From assembly GCF_019195395.1 (NCBI RefSeq), contig NZ_CP078067.1, positions 1,689,783-1,753,782 of the forward strand: DNA of 64,000 bases. Reading direction: 5' to 3'. How positions within the stretch are numbered: the stretch's first letter is position 1; the number at the start of each line of letters is the position of its first letter. The stretch is from Kaistella faecalis. GTDB lineage: Bacteria > Bacteroidota > Bacteroidia > Flavobacteriales > Weeksellaceae. The notes beneath the pieces were generated by a model, which had not been told where the DNA came from, did not search any database, and saw only the letters and a list, made by a program, of their open reading frames with translations. Made by a program: the position numbers and the translations under genes. Of the stretch, positions 1-9,199 are shown piece after piece.

Positions 1-471
1 GGTTTTCAGCATATAAATGCTTGTAATGATGAGCAAAATAATAAGGTTCACTACATACATTACGCCTGGCCCCAGATACATTCTCACCGCGACAACATCT
101 TCACTAAGCCGGTTCATTAAGTCACCGGTTGTGGTTTTTTTGAAATCGGTTAAAGACAGTTCCTGATAATGGGTGTAAATTTTATTTTTCAGTTCGTATT
201 CAATTTTCCGTGAGGCAACAATGATGGTTTGCCGCATCATGAAAGTGAAAAAACCTGTGAGTATTGATGAAACAACGATAATCGCTACGTAAATCAGTAC
301 CTGTTTGTTAAAGCCCTGATTCGCGGTTTGTGCAATCTGGTCAACAGATTTCCCTACAAACTGCACCTTATAAATACTGAAGAAGTTGCTGGCGATAATA
401 AACAGGAATCCCCAAAACAGCAGGATACGGTGTTTCCAGAAATAAGGGTTTAGGGTTTTCAGTGCGTTCAT
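1..471 (-). CDS. ABC exporter, N-terminal membrane domain (partial)
   Basis: This is the first 157 codons of an ABC transporter that runs off the left edge. The start ATG is read leftward from 471 (MNALKTLNPYFWKHR). Two hydrophobic segments are visible at about residues 15-35 and 60-82, followed by the exporter-type coupling stretch around ELSLTDFKKTTTGDLMNRL. That arrangement is typical of the type I ABC exporter membrane domain (MsbA/LmrA-like), which normally carries a C-terminal ATPase domain, here outside the window. The substrate cannot be told. It is divergent from nusB, with about 160 bases between them. The fold is fairly sure, the cargo unknown. Confidence 0.85.
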   Translation of the reverse strand, partial: MNALKTLNPYFWKHRILLFWGFLFIIASNFFSIYKVQFVGKSVDQIAQTANQGFNKQVLIYVAIIVVSSILTGFFTFMMRQTIIVASRKIEYELKNKIYTHYQELSLTDFKKTTTGDLMNRLSEDVVAVRMYLGPGVMYVVNLIILLIITSIYMLKT

Positions 472-601
472 AAATTGGCTTTTGGCATTCTGAATTTTTG
501 CGGAAAATTTTCCTGATGCAAAAGTAATAAATTGAAAACTGATCGAGCATTTTTATTGAAATTCAAAACGCCAGGCGGGAGAGCAGTTTGCAAAAAAATG
601 C

Positions 602-609
602 TATCTTTG
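602..609 (+). promoter_or_regulatory. -7 element of the nusB promoter
   Basis: TATCTTTG matches the Bacteroidota -7 consensus TAnnTTTG exactly and lies 22 bases before the nusB start. No well spaced -33 TTTG is present: the only upstream TTTG, at 587-590, is just 11 bases away. The call rests on the -7 box and its position. Confidence 0.5.
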
Positions 610-631
610 CACGCATAAAAAGCTCTTTGAA

Positions 632-1537
632 ATGTTAGGAAGAAGACAAATCCGTGAAAAAGTTGTAGAATCGGTATATTCATATTACCAAAACCCTATT
701 AAAGCAGACGTTTTAGAGAAAAACATGTTCTCGCAAATCGAGAAAATCTATCATCTCTATATCTATCAGCTTAATTTTTTGGTGGCACTGAAAGCGCTCG
801 CTGAAAGACAGATTGAGATTGGTAAAAATAAATACATCAAGACCGAAGATAACATTAATCCCAACCAGAAATTCATCAATAACAAAGTTTTGAATATGCT
901 GGAAGAGAATACCGAAAGACTTTCTTTCACCTCAAAACACCAGGATCTTAAATGGGATCTGCACGATGAATTATTGGTAAAGACTTTCCAGCGAATGACT
1001 GCGGGGAAGCGTTATCAGGATTTTATGAAAGAAGAAGGAACTTCTTTTGAGGAAGATCAGAAATTCATTGGTAAATTATTTCTGAGATATATTGCAGAGA
1101 ATGAAGATTTTCATGATTATATCGAAGGTAAGGAACTGAGTTGGGCTGATGATTTCCACATTTCAAATTCCATGATTCAGAAGACTATTGGTTTTTTTAA
1201 AGAGAATGAGCCAAGCCATACTTTAATTAAGATGATTAAAGATGAAGAAGACCGCGAATTTGCAGGAAGGCTTTTAAAACAGACCCTCAACCACTGGGAA
1301 GAAACCGAGAAAAAGCTCAAAGGCAGACTTGAAAACTGGGACATCGAGAGAATCTCGCTTATCGATAAAATCATCCTGGTTACCGCCATCTGCGAACTCG
1401 ATTATTTTCCGCTTACGCCAGGCAGAGTGATTATCAATGAATATATCGAGATATCGAAAGTCTTTTCTACGGACCGTTCCAACATTTTCATCAATGGAAT
1501 TTTAGATAAGTATACCAAAGATATTAATAGAAATTAG
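632..1537 (+). CDS. nusB: Transcription antitermination factor NusB
   Basis: NusB binds boxA RNA with NusE (S10) and promotes antitermination of rRNA transcription. The conserved NusB fold occupies roughly residues 155-297. It carries the recognisable C-terminal helices with WDIERISLIDKIILVTAICEL and INEYIEISKVFSTDRSNIFING. At 301 aa it is about twice the length of E. coli NusB. The extra N-terminal half is helical and charged, as commonly seen in Bacteroidota NusB. A DUF1573 lipoprotein gene follows after 9 bases and then yajC, so the three probably form one transcription unit ending at the terminator near 2,410. Confidence 0.93.
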   Translation: MLGRRQIREKVVESVYSYYQNPIKADVLEKNMFSQIEKIYHLYIYQLNFLVALKALAERQIEIGKNKYIKTEDNINPNQKFINNKVLNMLEENTERLSFTSKHQDLKWDLHDELLVKTFQRMTAGKRYQDFMKEEGTSFEEDQKFIGKLFLRYIAENEDFHDYIEGKELSWADDFHISNSMIQKTIGFFKENEPSHTLIKMIKDEEDREFAGRLLKQTLNHWEETEKKLKGRLENWDIERISLIDKIILVTAICELDYFPLTPGRVIINEYIEISKVFSTDRSNIFINGILDKYTKDINRN

Positions 1538-1546
1538 TAAGAATTT

Positions 1547-2029
1547 ATGAAAAATTTAGTGAAATTATTACCGCTTGTTGCCGCACTCGCTTTAGTAAGC
1601 TGCAAGAAAGACCAGACCGCTGATCAATTGGTTGTTGAAGAAACTACACAAACAGCAGCTGCTCCTGAGGTAGCTCAGGAAACTGCACCGGTAACACCTG
1701 CTGCACAAGTAGGTCCGGCAACCACTGTTGCACTCTCAGAAGCTAATTTTGCTTTTGGAAAAATTAAAAAAGGTGACAAAGTAGAGCATGTATACGAAGT
1801 TACCAATACCGGGGCAAATCCTTTAGTAATTTCTGAAGTAAAACCTGCTTGTGGATGTACCGTTCCTGATTATACCAAAGAACCAATTCTCCCGGGACAA
1901 AAAGGTAAAATCACCCTGAAGTTCGATTCTGCAAGTTTCGACGGATTGGTAAGCAAGCAAGCTGAGGTGTATGCCAACGTAGAAAAATCACCTATTGTGA
2001 TTAGTTTCTCAGCAGATATTCAGCCCTAA
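1547..2029 (+). CDS. DUF1573 lipoprotein
   Basis: A 160-aa exported lipoprotein. The signal peptide ends in the lipobox LVSC at about residue 19. An Ala/Thr/Pro/Glu-rich linker runs to about residue 60. An Ig-like DUF1573 domain follows, with the family signature FAFGKIKKGDKVEHVYEVTN and the PACGCTVPDY turn. The role of DUF1573 proteins is not established; they are abundant in Bacteroidota and likely sit in the periplasm or on the outer membrane. It is co-transcribed with nusB (9-base gap) and yajC (19-base gap). The family call is confident, the function unknown. Confidence 0.88.
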   Translation: MKNLVKLLPLVAALALVSCKKDQTADQLVVEETTQTAAAPEVAQETAPVTPAAQVGPATTVALSEANFAFGKIKKGDKVEHVYEVTNTGANPLVISEVKPACGCTVPDYTKEPILPGQKGKITLKFDSASFDGLVSKQAEVYANVEKSPIVISFSADIQP

Positions 2030-2048
2030 TTATTTAAATTAAATTAAT

Positions 2049-2378
2049 ATGATAGCTATATTTTTACAGGCTGCGCAACCGGAAGGTTCTATGATGCCTA
2101 CAATGATTATGATGGGCCTAATGTTCGTTGGATTTTATTTTCTGATGATTCGCCCGCAGATGAGAAAGGCCAAGCAGGAAAAAGGTTTTCAGGAAACTTT
2201 GAAGGTAGGAAGCAGAGTGGTAACCACCTCTGGAATGCACGGCAGAATTGCGCAGATCCAGGAAGACGGAGTGGTAATTGAAACGCTTTCGGGTAAATTA
2301 AAGTTTGAAAAAGCTGCAATTTCAAGAGAATTTACGCAGCAGAGATTCCCCGATTCCGCGCCGGACGATAAGAAATAA
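2049..2378 (+). CDS. yajC: Preprotein translocase accessory subunit YajC
   Basis: A 109-aa protein with a short N-terminus and one membrane helix at about residues 15-35 (TMIMMGLMFVGFYFLMI). The conserved YajC segment RPQMRKAKQEKGFQETLKVGSRVVTTSGMHGRI follows. YajC associates with SecDF in the inner membrane. It is the last gene of the nusB cluster, followed within 20 bases by a strong hairpin terminator. Length and motif order fit the family. Confidence 0.93.
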   Translation: MIAIFLQAAQPEGSMMPTMIMMGLMFVGFYFLMIRPQMRKAKQEKGFQETLKVGSRVVTTSGMHGRIAQIQEDGVVIETLSGKLKFEKAAISREFTQQRFPDSAPDDKK

Positions 2379-2394
2379 TATTCTTAAAATAAAT

Positions 2395-2426
2395 AAAAAG
2401 AGCAATCCAAACGGGTTGCTCTTTTT
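2395..2426. terminator. Bidirectional terminator between yajC and the transporter
   Basis: Perfect 11-bp inverted repeat AAAAAGAGCAA / TTGCTCTTTTT with a 10-base loop. The A-run on one side and T-run on the other let it act on both strands. It serves convergent yajC (plus) and the AspT-like gene (minus). Confidence 0.85.
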
Positions 2427-2442
2427 ATTTATATCAATATTT

Positions 2443-4149
2443 TCAACTAAATATTAAAATCAGAAGACTCGCCACAAAAATTCTGAATATGGTTACCAGC
2501 GGATAGACCTGAGCATAACTTTGAATAGGCACATCAGAATCCAGATAATTGGTACTGAAAGATAATGCCGCGGGATCTGTATAGCTTCCGCTCATGATTC
2601 CGGCCAGCTGCAGGAAATTAATCTTCATGATAAAACGGCCGATAATAACCATCGTGATCAGCGGTATGAAAGTAATCGCTGAGCCAAAAAGAAGCCAGTT
2701 CCATCCATTGTACTGTATGAAATTTTCATAAAAACCATCACCTGCATGAATTCCCACCGCGGCGAAAAACAGGCAGATTCCCAAATCTTTCATAAAATAA
2801 ATTGCGCCGTTATTGATATAGGAATGGATGAAAGAGATTCCGCCATATCTGGAAATCAGCAGGGCGACAATCAGTGGGCCGGCTGCAAATCCTAATTTTA
2901 TCGGAACCGGTAGACTCGGAATTGCAATCGGAATTGAACCTAAAATCACTCCCAGCAGCAAACCGCCGAAAAGCGAAAGAAAATCCGGCTCGAGAAGTTT
3001 TTTTTCTGAATTTCCTATAATTTTTTCTACTTCTTCAATCGCTTCTTTAGAACCGATTACCCTTAATTTATCGCCATAAAACAGTTCAAGCGAAGGTCGC
3101 GGAAGAATTTCCCGCCCTGCACGGAATACGCGCGTTACCTTTAAATCATAGGTGTTGTAAAGATCAAGTTCAGAAAGTTTTTTATGAATCACCGAAGGTT
3201 TGGTAACGAAAATATTTTTATTGTGAATGTCAGAATCGGATTCGATGAAAAGATCACTGGATGGCCTGCCAAGTAGGGCAATAAAATCATCAACATCTTT
3301 CTCCAATCCCACCAGCATGAGCACGTCGCGGTCTCTCAGATGCATGTCGGAAGTAGGGGACTTTACCGCTTCGCTACCACTGTGTTTAAGCCGCGAAATC
3401 ACAATATCATGCCCGAAATCTTTGATCGACTGGTGTATTGTTTTTCCGAAAAATTCAGGATTCGTAACCCTCATTTTTTTGTGAATCAGCGGAAGTTCAC
3501 TGTTAATTTTCGACATGCGGAATTTACGCATCTCCGTTTCCGGATGAATTTTAAGCAGAATTTTCGAAAGGATAATCGTTCCGATGATTCCGAAAACGCC
3601 TAGCGGATAAGTGATGGCATACCCGATGGTTGGGTCATTAAAGGCACGGTCGGGAAATGACGCCTTTATTTCCTCGATCGTATTTTTTGCTGCTCCCAAA
3701 CCCGGTGTATTTGTCACAGAACCGCTCATGATTCCCACCAAATCTTCCATTTTCAAACCCGTCAAATGGTACAGAATAATCGTAATTACCCCGCCAAACA
3801 GTACAGTTGAGACAGCTAAAATATTAAACTTTAAACCTTCATTGCGGAATGAGGAAAAAAACGATGGCCCAACCTGTAAACCAATACCATATACGAAAAG
3901 TATCAAACCGAAATCACGGATGAAGTTTAGAATTCCATGATCAATGCGATAGCCGAAATGCCCCAAAATTAGTCCCGTAAACATCACGGCCGAAACACCA
4001 AAGGTAATCTTGCCGAGTTTTAACCTGCCAAAGAAAATTCCCGATCCCACCGCTAACATAATTACAACGATGGATTGAGTTACAGTAGGGTTTTCAACAG
4101 GAAGTAGTAATGCTTTTAACCAATCAAACATGTCTTGAATTTTAATCAA
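2443..4149 (-). CDS. AspT/YidE/YbjL-family transporter
   Basis: A 568-aa membrane protein built as two hydrophobic halves (residues about 25-195 and 390-568) around a soluble middle. The middle contains two RCK_C (TrkA-C) like segments, for example MHLRDRDVLMLVGLEKDVDDF and LELFYGDKLRVIGSKEAIEE. The repeated motif GIMSGSVTNTPGLGAA / GIMSGSYTDPAALSF is the hallmark of the aspartate:alanine exchanger duplication domain. The substrate is not predictable. The 4149 start overlaps a -7-like box (CAAATTTA at 4147-4154, read on minus), so the inner ATG at 4131 (MFDWLKALLLP) is the likelier true start. Confidence 0.87.
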   Translation of the reverse strand: MIKIQDMFDWLKALLLPVENPTVTQSIVVIMLAVGSGIFFGRLKLGKITFGVSAVMFTGLILGHFGYRIDHGILNFIRDFGLILFVYGIGLQVGPSFFSSFRNEGLKFNILAVSTVLFGGVITIILYHLTGLKMEDLVGIMSGSVTNTPGLGAAKNTIEEIKASFPDRAFNDPTIGYAITYPLGVFGIIGTIILSKILLKIHPETEMRKFRMSKINSELPLIHKKMRVTNPEFFGKTIHQSIKDFGHDIVISRLKHSGSEAVKSPTSDMHLRDRDVLMLVGLEKDVDDFIALLGRPSSDLFIESDSDIHNKNIFVTKPSVIHKKLSELDLYNTYDLKVTRVFRAGREILPRPSLELFYGDKLRVIGSKEAIEEVEKIIGNSEKKLLEPDFLSLFGGLLLGVILGSIPIAIPSLPVPIKLGFAAGPLIVALLISRYGGISFIHSYINNGAIYFMKDLGICLFFAAVGIHAGDGFYENFIQYNGWNWLLFGSAITFIPLITMVIIGRFIMKINFLQLAGIMSGSYTDPAALSFSTNYLDSDVPIQSYAQVYPLVTIFRIFVASLLILIFS

Positions 4150-4208
4150 ATTTAGTGCTTATAACTTCAAAAAGAGACAATAAAAGAGTGAATTATGTCA
4201 GACCTAGG

Positions 4209-5477
4209 TTATTCTTTCACTCTTAAAAGCTGAAAGCCAATCCCACAGTTCAGGCAGTTCTTGGTTTCGCAGAAATTTTTGTAGTGATAGATAAAAGCCT
4301 GACTTTCCAGCGAATTACCGATTTCTAATCCTAAGGATTTCCAGCCTTCTGTCACAGTATTTTTTTCAGGGGGAATTTTCCGGTAAAAATCGAGAATTTC
4401 ATCGTTTATATCTTCATCTGAATTTTTGTGATAAGCATATTTAAAGGGCAGCACCGCGTTTATAATAATCAGGTTTACGAAATCTTCTGTAAGAGATTTT
4501 TCGCCTTCTACCGGAGAGATTTTCCGGAAATTGAATCGGTTGTTCCAATATTCGCTGGCCTTAACGCCCTCGAAAATTCCCTTAATCTCATCAATGTTTT
4601 TGGCAAGAATAAGTTTTGAAAAAAGGTTTTGATTTAAGTGGTACAGAGATGCCAGCTGAGAAAGCCTTACCGTGGGAAAATTTGGCGGCCGGAGTTTCGA
4701 AAACTTAGGGGTAATTTTTACAGCAGGCAACTGGAATTTTGCCTGGAGAAAATCAAATTCTCTTTTCCAGATTTGCATCTGTTCGTCCTCCGGCTTTTGT
4801 AGCCAACCGCAGATGCCGAAAAACAGGGCTTCGAGTTGAATTTGGTTCTGACGGATCTTATTCACCACCGAAAAATCGAGACTTTCTGCAAGCTGGCGGA
4901 AAATTTCAGCATTAACTTTCAACCCAAATCCATACGCTAAATGCTGAAAGAGGACAGCTTCGTAGTTATTTTTGTTGAATTTCAAGCCTTTTTCGATTTC
5001 AAGAGACTTTTCATCTAATTTTTTCAGCAGCGTTTCTTCAGGAAAATAAAAAGGAACTGCGTCGGGTCTGAACAGATTTTCGCAGGGAATAAACTGGTGG
5101 TTTCTGATCATGGAATCATAATTCCTGAGCAAGGTTTCATCAATATAATTTTTCAGTTCAAGCGTCGGAATATTTTTATCTTTAAGTTCATCAACATCGA
5201 CATCATGATAGAACACTGCATGTAAAATTAAATTTTCAAATTCAGGATTGCCGGAATGCTGATGAAAAATGTAATCTGAAGATTTTACGTGCAGTTCGAT
5301 ATTTCCTGCTAAGATCAGCTCACTGAATTTTATTTTGCCATAAAGAAAATCTGGGCCGGAGTCGAAATTCCATTTTCCAAAATCCAGAATTTCCAGATTG
5401 TTTCCTTCCACATCTTTAAAATCAAAACTCGTGAAAATCTTGAAATTCCAAAGATATTGAAGGAGCTTCTCATTCAT
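4209..5477 (-). CDS. DUF2851 family protein
   Basis: A 422-aa soluble protein with no signal peptide. The N-terminal region LQYLWNFKIF, GNIELHVKSSDYIFHQH and NLILHAVFYHDVD are characteristic of DUF2851, a Bacteroidota family of unknown function. The C-terminus has a CETKNCLNCGIG cysteine cluster at about residues 405-413 that could bind a metal. It lies 27 bases downstream of bshA in the same orientation, so a link with bacillithiol metabolism is possible by context only. Confidence 0.8.
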   Translation of the reverse strand: MNEKLLQYLWNFKIFTSFDFKDVEGNNLEILDFGKWNFDSGPDFLYGKIKFSELILAGNIELHVKSSDYIFHQHSGNPEFENLILHAVFYHDVDVDELKDKNIPTLELKNYIDETLLRNYDSMIRNHQFIPCENLFRPDAVPFYFPEETLLKKLDEKSLEIEKGLKFNKNNYEAVLFQHLAYGFGLKVNAEIFRQLAESLDFSVVNKIRQNQIQLEALFFGICGWLQKPEDEQMQIWKREFDFLQAKFQLPAVKITPKFSKLRPPNFPTVRLSQLASLYHLNQNLFSKLILAKNIDEIKGIFEGVKASEYWNNRFNFRKISPVEGEKSLTEDFVNLIIINAVLPFKYAYHKNSDEDINDEILDFYRKIPPEKNTVTEGWKSLGLEIGNSLESQAFIYHYKNFCETKNCLNCGIGFQLLRVKE

Positions 5478-5504
5478 CTTCGAGGCGGTTTTATATTAGT
5501 TCTA

Positions 5505-6653
5505 TTATGGAGTCAGGGCCGGATTTTTGAAGTTTTTCAGCGTTTCCTCGTACATCTCTTCATAAAGCGGCAAAATATTTTTAAGGTCGAATCTGATAGC
5601 CTGTTTCTTTGCGTTTGTTTTCATTTCCATTAGCAGATCTTCGTTGCTTAAGAGTTTTATCGCGTAGTTGCTCATGGCTTTTACATTGCCAATTTCAGCT
5701 AGAAACCCTGTTTCTCCCTGAATATTTACTTCCGGAATTCCTCCCGCGTTTGAGCTGATGACCGGCGTGTGTGCAGCCATTGCTTCAAGCGCTGCCAATC
5801 CAAAACTTTCCTGCTCAGAAGGGAGTAAAAACACATCGGAAAGCTGCAGAATCCTGTACAGATCGTTCACTTTTCCCAAAAGCCTGATTTTATTGATTAA
5901 GTCGGGATTCTCTTCGAGGAATCCGTTTACTTTCTCCATATCCGGACCTTCGCCGATAATAATGAGTTTAGATTTTACATGTTTTTCAACGTCTTTAAAA
6001 ATCTCTAAAACATCTTCGATCCGTTTCACGGGCCGCAGGTTGGATACGTGAATAAGAATTTTTTCGTCATCAGTCGCAAACTGACTTCGGCTGCAGTCGG
6101 TACATTCATCAAACTCAGAATTATCAATAAAATTGGTAATGACCTTGATTTCCTTTTTAATATTGAAAAGTTGGAGCGTGTCTTTTTTTAAACTTTCGGA
6201 AACGGAAGTAATTGTATCTGACTGATTGATGGAGAATTCTACGGCATGTTTATAACTCGGATGCTGCCCAACCAGCGTGATGTCTGTGCCGTGAAGTGTC
6301 GTCACCAGCGGAATGTCTCTGCCTTCTTCCTTCAGCATTTGTTTCGCAGTAAAGGCTGCGTAGGCGTAAGGGATAGCGTAATGCGCATGCAGTAAATCGA
6401 GTTTATAAAGATTAACTACGCGGTAAATCATTGAAGAAAGCGCGATATCATACGGCTGATACTGAAAAAGAGGATAGGTTTGAACGTTTACCTTGTGGAA
6501 AAAAATATTGGGATTGGTAATGTCAAGTCTTGCGGGAAGATTAGAGCTTATAAAATGTACTTCGTAACCTTTATTGGCGAGCGACATGCCTAATTCTGTA
6601 GCAACAATGCCACTTCCGCCATAGGTTGGGTAACAGAGAATTCCGATTTTCAT
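5505..6653 (-). CDS. bshA: N-acetyl-alpha-D-glucosaminyl L-malate synthase
   Basis: BshA makes GlcNAc-malate from UDP-GlcNAc and L-malate, the first step of bacillithiol synthesis. The 382-aa GT4 glycosyltransferase opens with MKIGILCYPTYGGSGIVATE, diagnostic for BshA. It has HAHYAIPYAYAAFTAK and LHGTDITLVG in the N-terminal Rossmann fold and the C-terminal donor-binding EX7E region EQESFGLAALEAMAAHTP (about residues 278-296). It sits in a minus-strand run with the GH3 gene upstream and DUF2851 downstream. Other bacillithiol genes (bshB, bshC) are not in the window. Confidence 0.93.
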   Translation of the reverse strand: MKIGILCYPTYGGSGIVATELGMSLANKGYEVHFISSNLPARLDITNPNIFFHKVNVQTYPLFQYQPYDIALSSMIYRVVNLYKLDLLHAHYAIPYAYAAFTAKQMLKEEGRDIPLVTTLHGTDITLVGQHPSYKHAVEFSINQSDTITSVSESLKKDTLQLFNIKKEIKVITNFIDNSEFDECTDCSRSQFATDDEKILIHVSNLRPVKRIEDVLEIFKDVEKHVKSKLIIIGEGPDMEKVNGFLEENPDLINKIRLLGKVNDLYRILQLSDVFLLPSEQESFGLAALEAMAAHTPVISSNAGGIPEVNIQGETGFLAEIGNVKAMSNYAIKLLSNEDLLMEMKTNAKKQAIRFDLKNILPLYEEMYEETLKNFKNPALTP

Positions 6654-6676
6654 AACTGTATTTTTGTTAATTGAAA

Positions 6677-8422
6677 TTACTCAATTACTGTTTTATTGTT
6701 TTTTTGTCCTGTAGGGCCGCTTTTCGCGGAAGTTTTCAGATCTAATCCCGCGCCTGCTTTCAGACTGGAATTTACCAAAACCGGCAGCCGGCCTGAAATA
6801 TTGGTGCTGCCGTTCAATGCATTCGCGCCAGCAGTCATTGAATCATCATTGTTTTCATAAGCTACCAATACCGTGGAAACTTTAGAAATATCTACATCTT
6901 TTAATGCATAAGCGGATCCGAAGACATTAAGAATAATCTGATGGTTTTTGCTTAAATCTGCCAATGCCTTTTTGCTTTCGGCCGATATTTTGTAAGGTTT
7001 GTAAGCGGTGGAATTATCCTTATGAAATCCAACAATCACTTTTGAATTTTTCGGAATGGAGGAGATTTCTGAACTTTTCTTTACAATAACTGTAGTTCCT
7101 AAATTTAACTGATTTGCAAATGTTTGGTAAGGGGCTTCTTCCAGAGGAACGTAGTAATAGGTTTCTTTACAGTTAAGCGGAAGCAGTTTTTTATCGTCTT
7201 TAAGCAAGGTCAAAGCGTTAGCGTATAGATTCTGAACCAGTATTTTGTGGGAATCATTATTCAGATCATGCTTGATATTTTCCGGATTTCGGGGTTCATA
7301 TTTATCCAGACCAAGGTAATACTTGGTCAGCAAAATTTTCTTCACACTTTCTTCTACGCGTGACTGACTGATTTCTTTATTATCTATCGCCAACTGAATC
7401 AATCTTTTTCCTTCTTTTACGCCCTCCGAAAATAACATGATATCGTTTCCGGCTTTAAAAGCAAGGGCATCCAGTTCACCCGGTTTATACCGTTTTGCTA
7501 CAGCTCCCATGTTTAAAGCATCGGTAATAATTAAACCTTTGTAACCCAATTTCTCTTTGAGCAATCCCGTAATAATGTTTTTGGAGACAGAAGCGGGGAT
7601 TCCATTTTCTTTTTCTAAAGCGGGTACATAAAGGTGGGCCACCATAACGCCGCCAATTCCTTTGTCCATAAGCGCTTTGAAAGGAGCGAGTTCAACTTCG
7701 TTCAGACGCTGGAGATTGTGAGAAACAACCGGTAAGTCCAGATGGGAGTCGGTGTTCGTATCACCGTGACCGGGAAAGTGCTTAATGGCTGCTAAAATAT
7801 TATTTTCCTGCAAACCGTTGGAGTAGGCTAAGGCAGAACTGATTACATTTGGAACTTCAGAACCGAAACTTCGGTTGCCAATGATGGGATTATCCGGATT
7901 GGTATTTACATCAACTACCGGCGCGAAATTCCAGTTAATTCCCATTCGTTTGGAATCTTCAGCAATTTTTGCTGCCATTTGAGTAATAAGATTTTTGTCC
8001 TGAATCGCCCCCAGAGTCATGGCCCAAGGAAATTTGTGTGCCGCCGCGATTCGCTGAAAAAGTCCCCATTCTGCATCCATCCCAATCATGAGCGGAACTT
8101 TCGATTTTTTCTGGAATTCATTCACAAGAGTAATTTCCCGCGCAGCATCATCCTGCATCAGGATTAATCCGCCAATCTGCTCATTTTCTACGATGCTTCT
8201 CACATTACTGATATGTTCTTCGTCCTTATTGGTATAAAGTGCTACGATGAACAGCTGACCTAATTTGTCGTCCTGTGAAAGGTTATTATAGGTTTGATTA
8301 ACCCAATTATTTGCCTTTTTTAAATCATCTTTTGATAGATTTTTCGGCTGATATTGAGCAGATAACTGCAGGGAAAACAAGAAAATAAAAATAGAGGTAA
8401 AAGGATGTTTCACTTTTTTCAT
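6677..8422 (-). CDS. GH3 beta-N-acetylhexosaminidase, NagZ-like
   Basis: A 581-aa exported glycoside hydrolase of family 3. The signal peptide is at residues 1-22 (ending LSAQ). The TIM-barrel contains the NagZ signature KHFPGHG at 214-220 with His227 downstream, and the nucleophile region IITDALNM with Asp301. A C-terminal alpha/beta domain spans about 395-575. Likely substrates are N-acetylglucosamine-containing peptidoglycan fragments. There is no C-terminal beta-lactamase domain, unlike many longer Bacteroidota homologues. It precedes bshA by 23 bases. Confidence 0.87.
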   Translation of the reverse strand: MKKVKHPFTSIFIFLFSLQLSAQYQPKNLSKDDLKKANNWVNQTYNNLSQDDKLGQLFIVALYTNKDEEHISNVRSIVENEQIGGLILMQDDAAREITLVNEFQKKSKVPLMIGMDAEWGLFQRIAAAHKFPWAMTLGAIQDKNLITQMAAKIAEDSKRMGINWNFAPVVDVNTNPDNPIIGNRSFGSEVPNVISSALAYSNGLQENNILAAIKHFPGHGDTNTDSHLDLPVVSHNLQRLNEVELAPFKALMDKGIGGVMVAHLYVPALEKENGIPASVSKNIITGLLKEKLGYKGLIITDALNMGAVAKRYKPGELDALAFKAGNDIMLFSEGVKEGKRLIQLAIDNKEISQSRVEESVKKILLTKYYLGLDKYEPRNPENIKHDLNNDSHKILVQNLYANALTLLKDDKKLLPLNCKETYYYVPLEEAPYQTFANQLNLGTTVIVKKSSEISSIPKNSKVIVGFHKDNSTAYKPYKISAESKKALADLSKNHQIILNVFGSAYALKDVDISKVSTVLVAYENNDDSMTAGANALNGSTNISGRLPVLVNSSLKAGAGLDLKTSAKSGPTGQKNNKTVIE

Positions 8423-8534
8423 TGATATAGATTGAGACGTTTAACAAAAATACGATTTTTAATATTCAAATTCTATATTTATTGGCATGCATATTGAGTT
8501 GTACGAAACAATTCAAACTTTAAAAATAATAGAA

Positions 8535-9038
8535 ATGAAAAATTACTTTACCATACTGCTTTTGGCTTTATTTGGCTTTTTGGCAGTGAGCTGTACCGAT
8601 AGAAATGATGATGTATTAGTAGATGATAATGATACTTATCCAATGATGCGTGATGTTACCGGCACATTTAACAGCGGAAACAGCTATACCATCAATCAGG
8701 GAATTAATATCGCCACTACCGATGTCGTTTTAGTATACAGAAATATAAATTCAGCTTCCGGCGGAAGTGCTGTTTGGCAGCTTTTACCTAAAACCGAATA
8801 TTTGACAGGCGGCAGAGAATTAGACTACAATTTTTTATTCGATACCGCGGATATTGAAATTTATACTGAAGCCAATTTCGATCAGGCAACACTCAGTGCT
8901 TCGGAAGCAACAACGTACCTCAATAATCAAAGATTCAGAATTGTTTTAATTCCTGCCTCACAAGGCAAGAATGCAAACGTGAAATATGAAGATTATGAAA
9001 GCGTAATTAAATTTTACAATATTCCGGACCGGGATTAA
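8535..9038 (+). CDS. Small lipoprotein of unknown function
   Basis: A 167-aa lipoprotein. The ATG at 8535 is preferred over the longer 8487 frame because it directly starts a signal peptide (MKNYFTILLLALFGFLAVSC) with a lipobox at Cys20. An acidic stretch (DRNDDVLVDDND) follows. The rest is rich in Asn, Thr and Tyr and looks like a small beta-rich domain, without a family I recognise. It stands alone and is followed by a terminator. Confidence 0.75.
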   Translation: MKNYFTILLLALFGFLAVSCTDRNDDVLVDDNDTYPMMRDVTGTFNSGNSYTINQGINIATTDVVLVYRNINSASGGSAVWQLLPKTEYLTGGRELDYNFLFDTADIEIYTEANFDQATLSASEATTYLNNQRFRIVLIPASQGKNANVKYEDYESVIKFYNIPDRD

Positions 9039-9061
9039 AATATAAGACTTATCATCCATGT

Positions 9062-9091
9062 AAACCCGCTGAAAAATTCAGTGGGTTTTTT
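9062..9091 (+). terminator. Terminator of the small lipoprotein gene
   Basis: Stem AAACCCGCTGAA / TTCAGTGGGTTT (one G-T pair) with a 3-base loop and a T-run, 24 bases after the stop codon. Confidence 0.8.
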
Positions 9092-9199
9092 CAATATGAT
9101 TTTTGTCTGTTTTTGGGCATTTTCCTTATTTTCCGAGTAACATAATTTTTAAATCAGACAGATTTTCTTACATTTAAACTTCAATTTAAATTTAAAATT

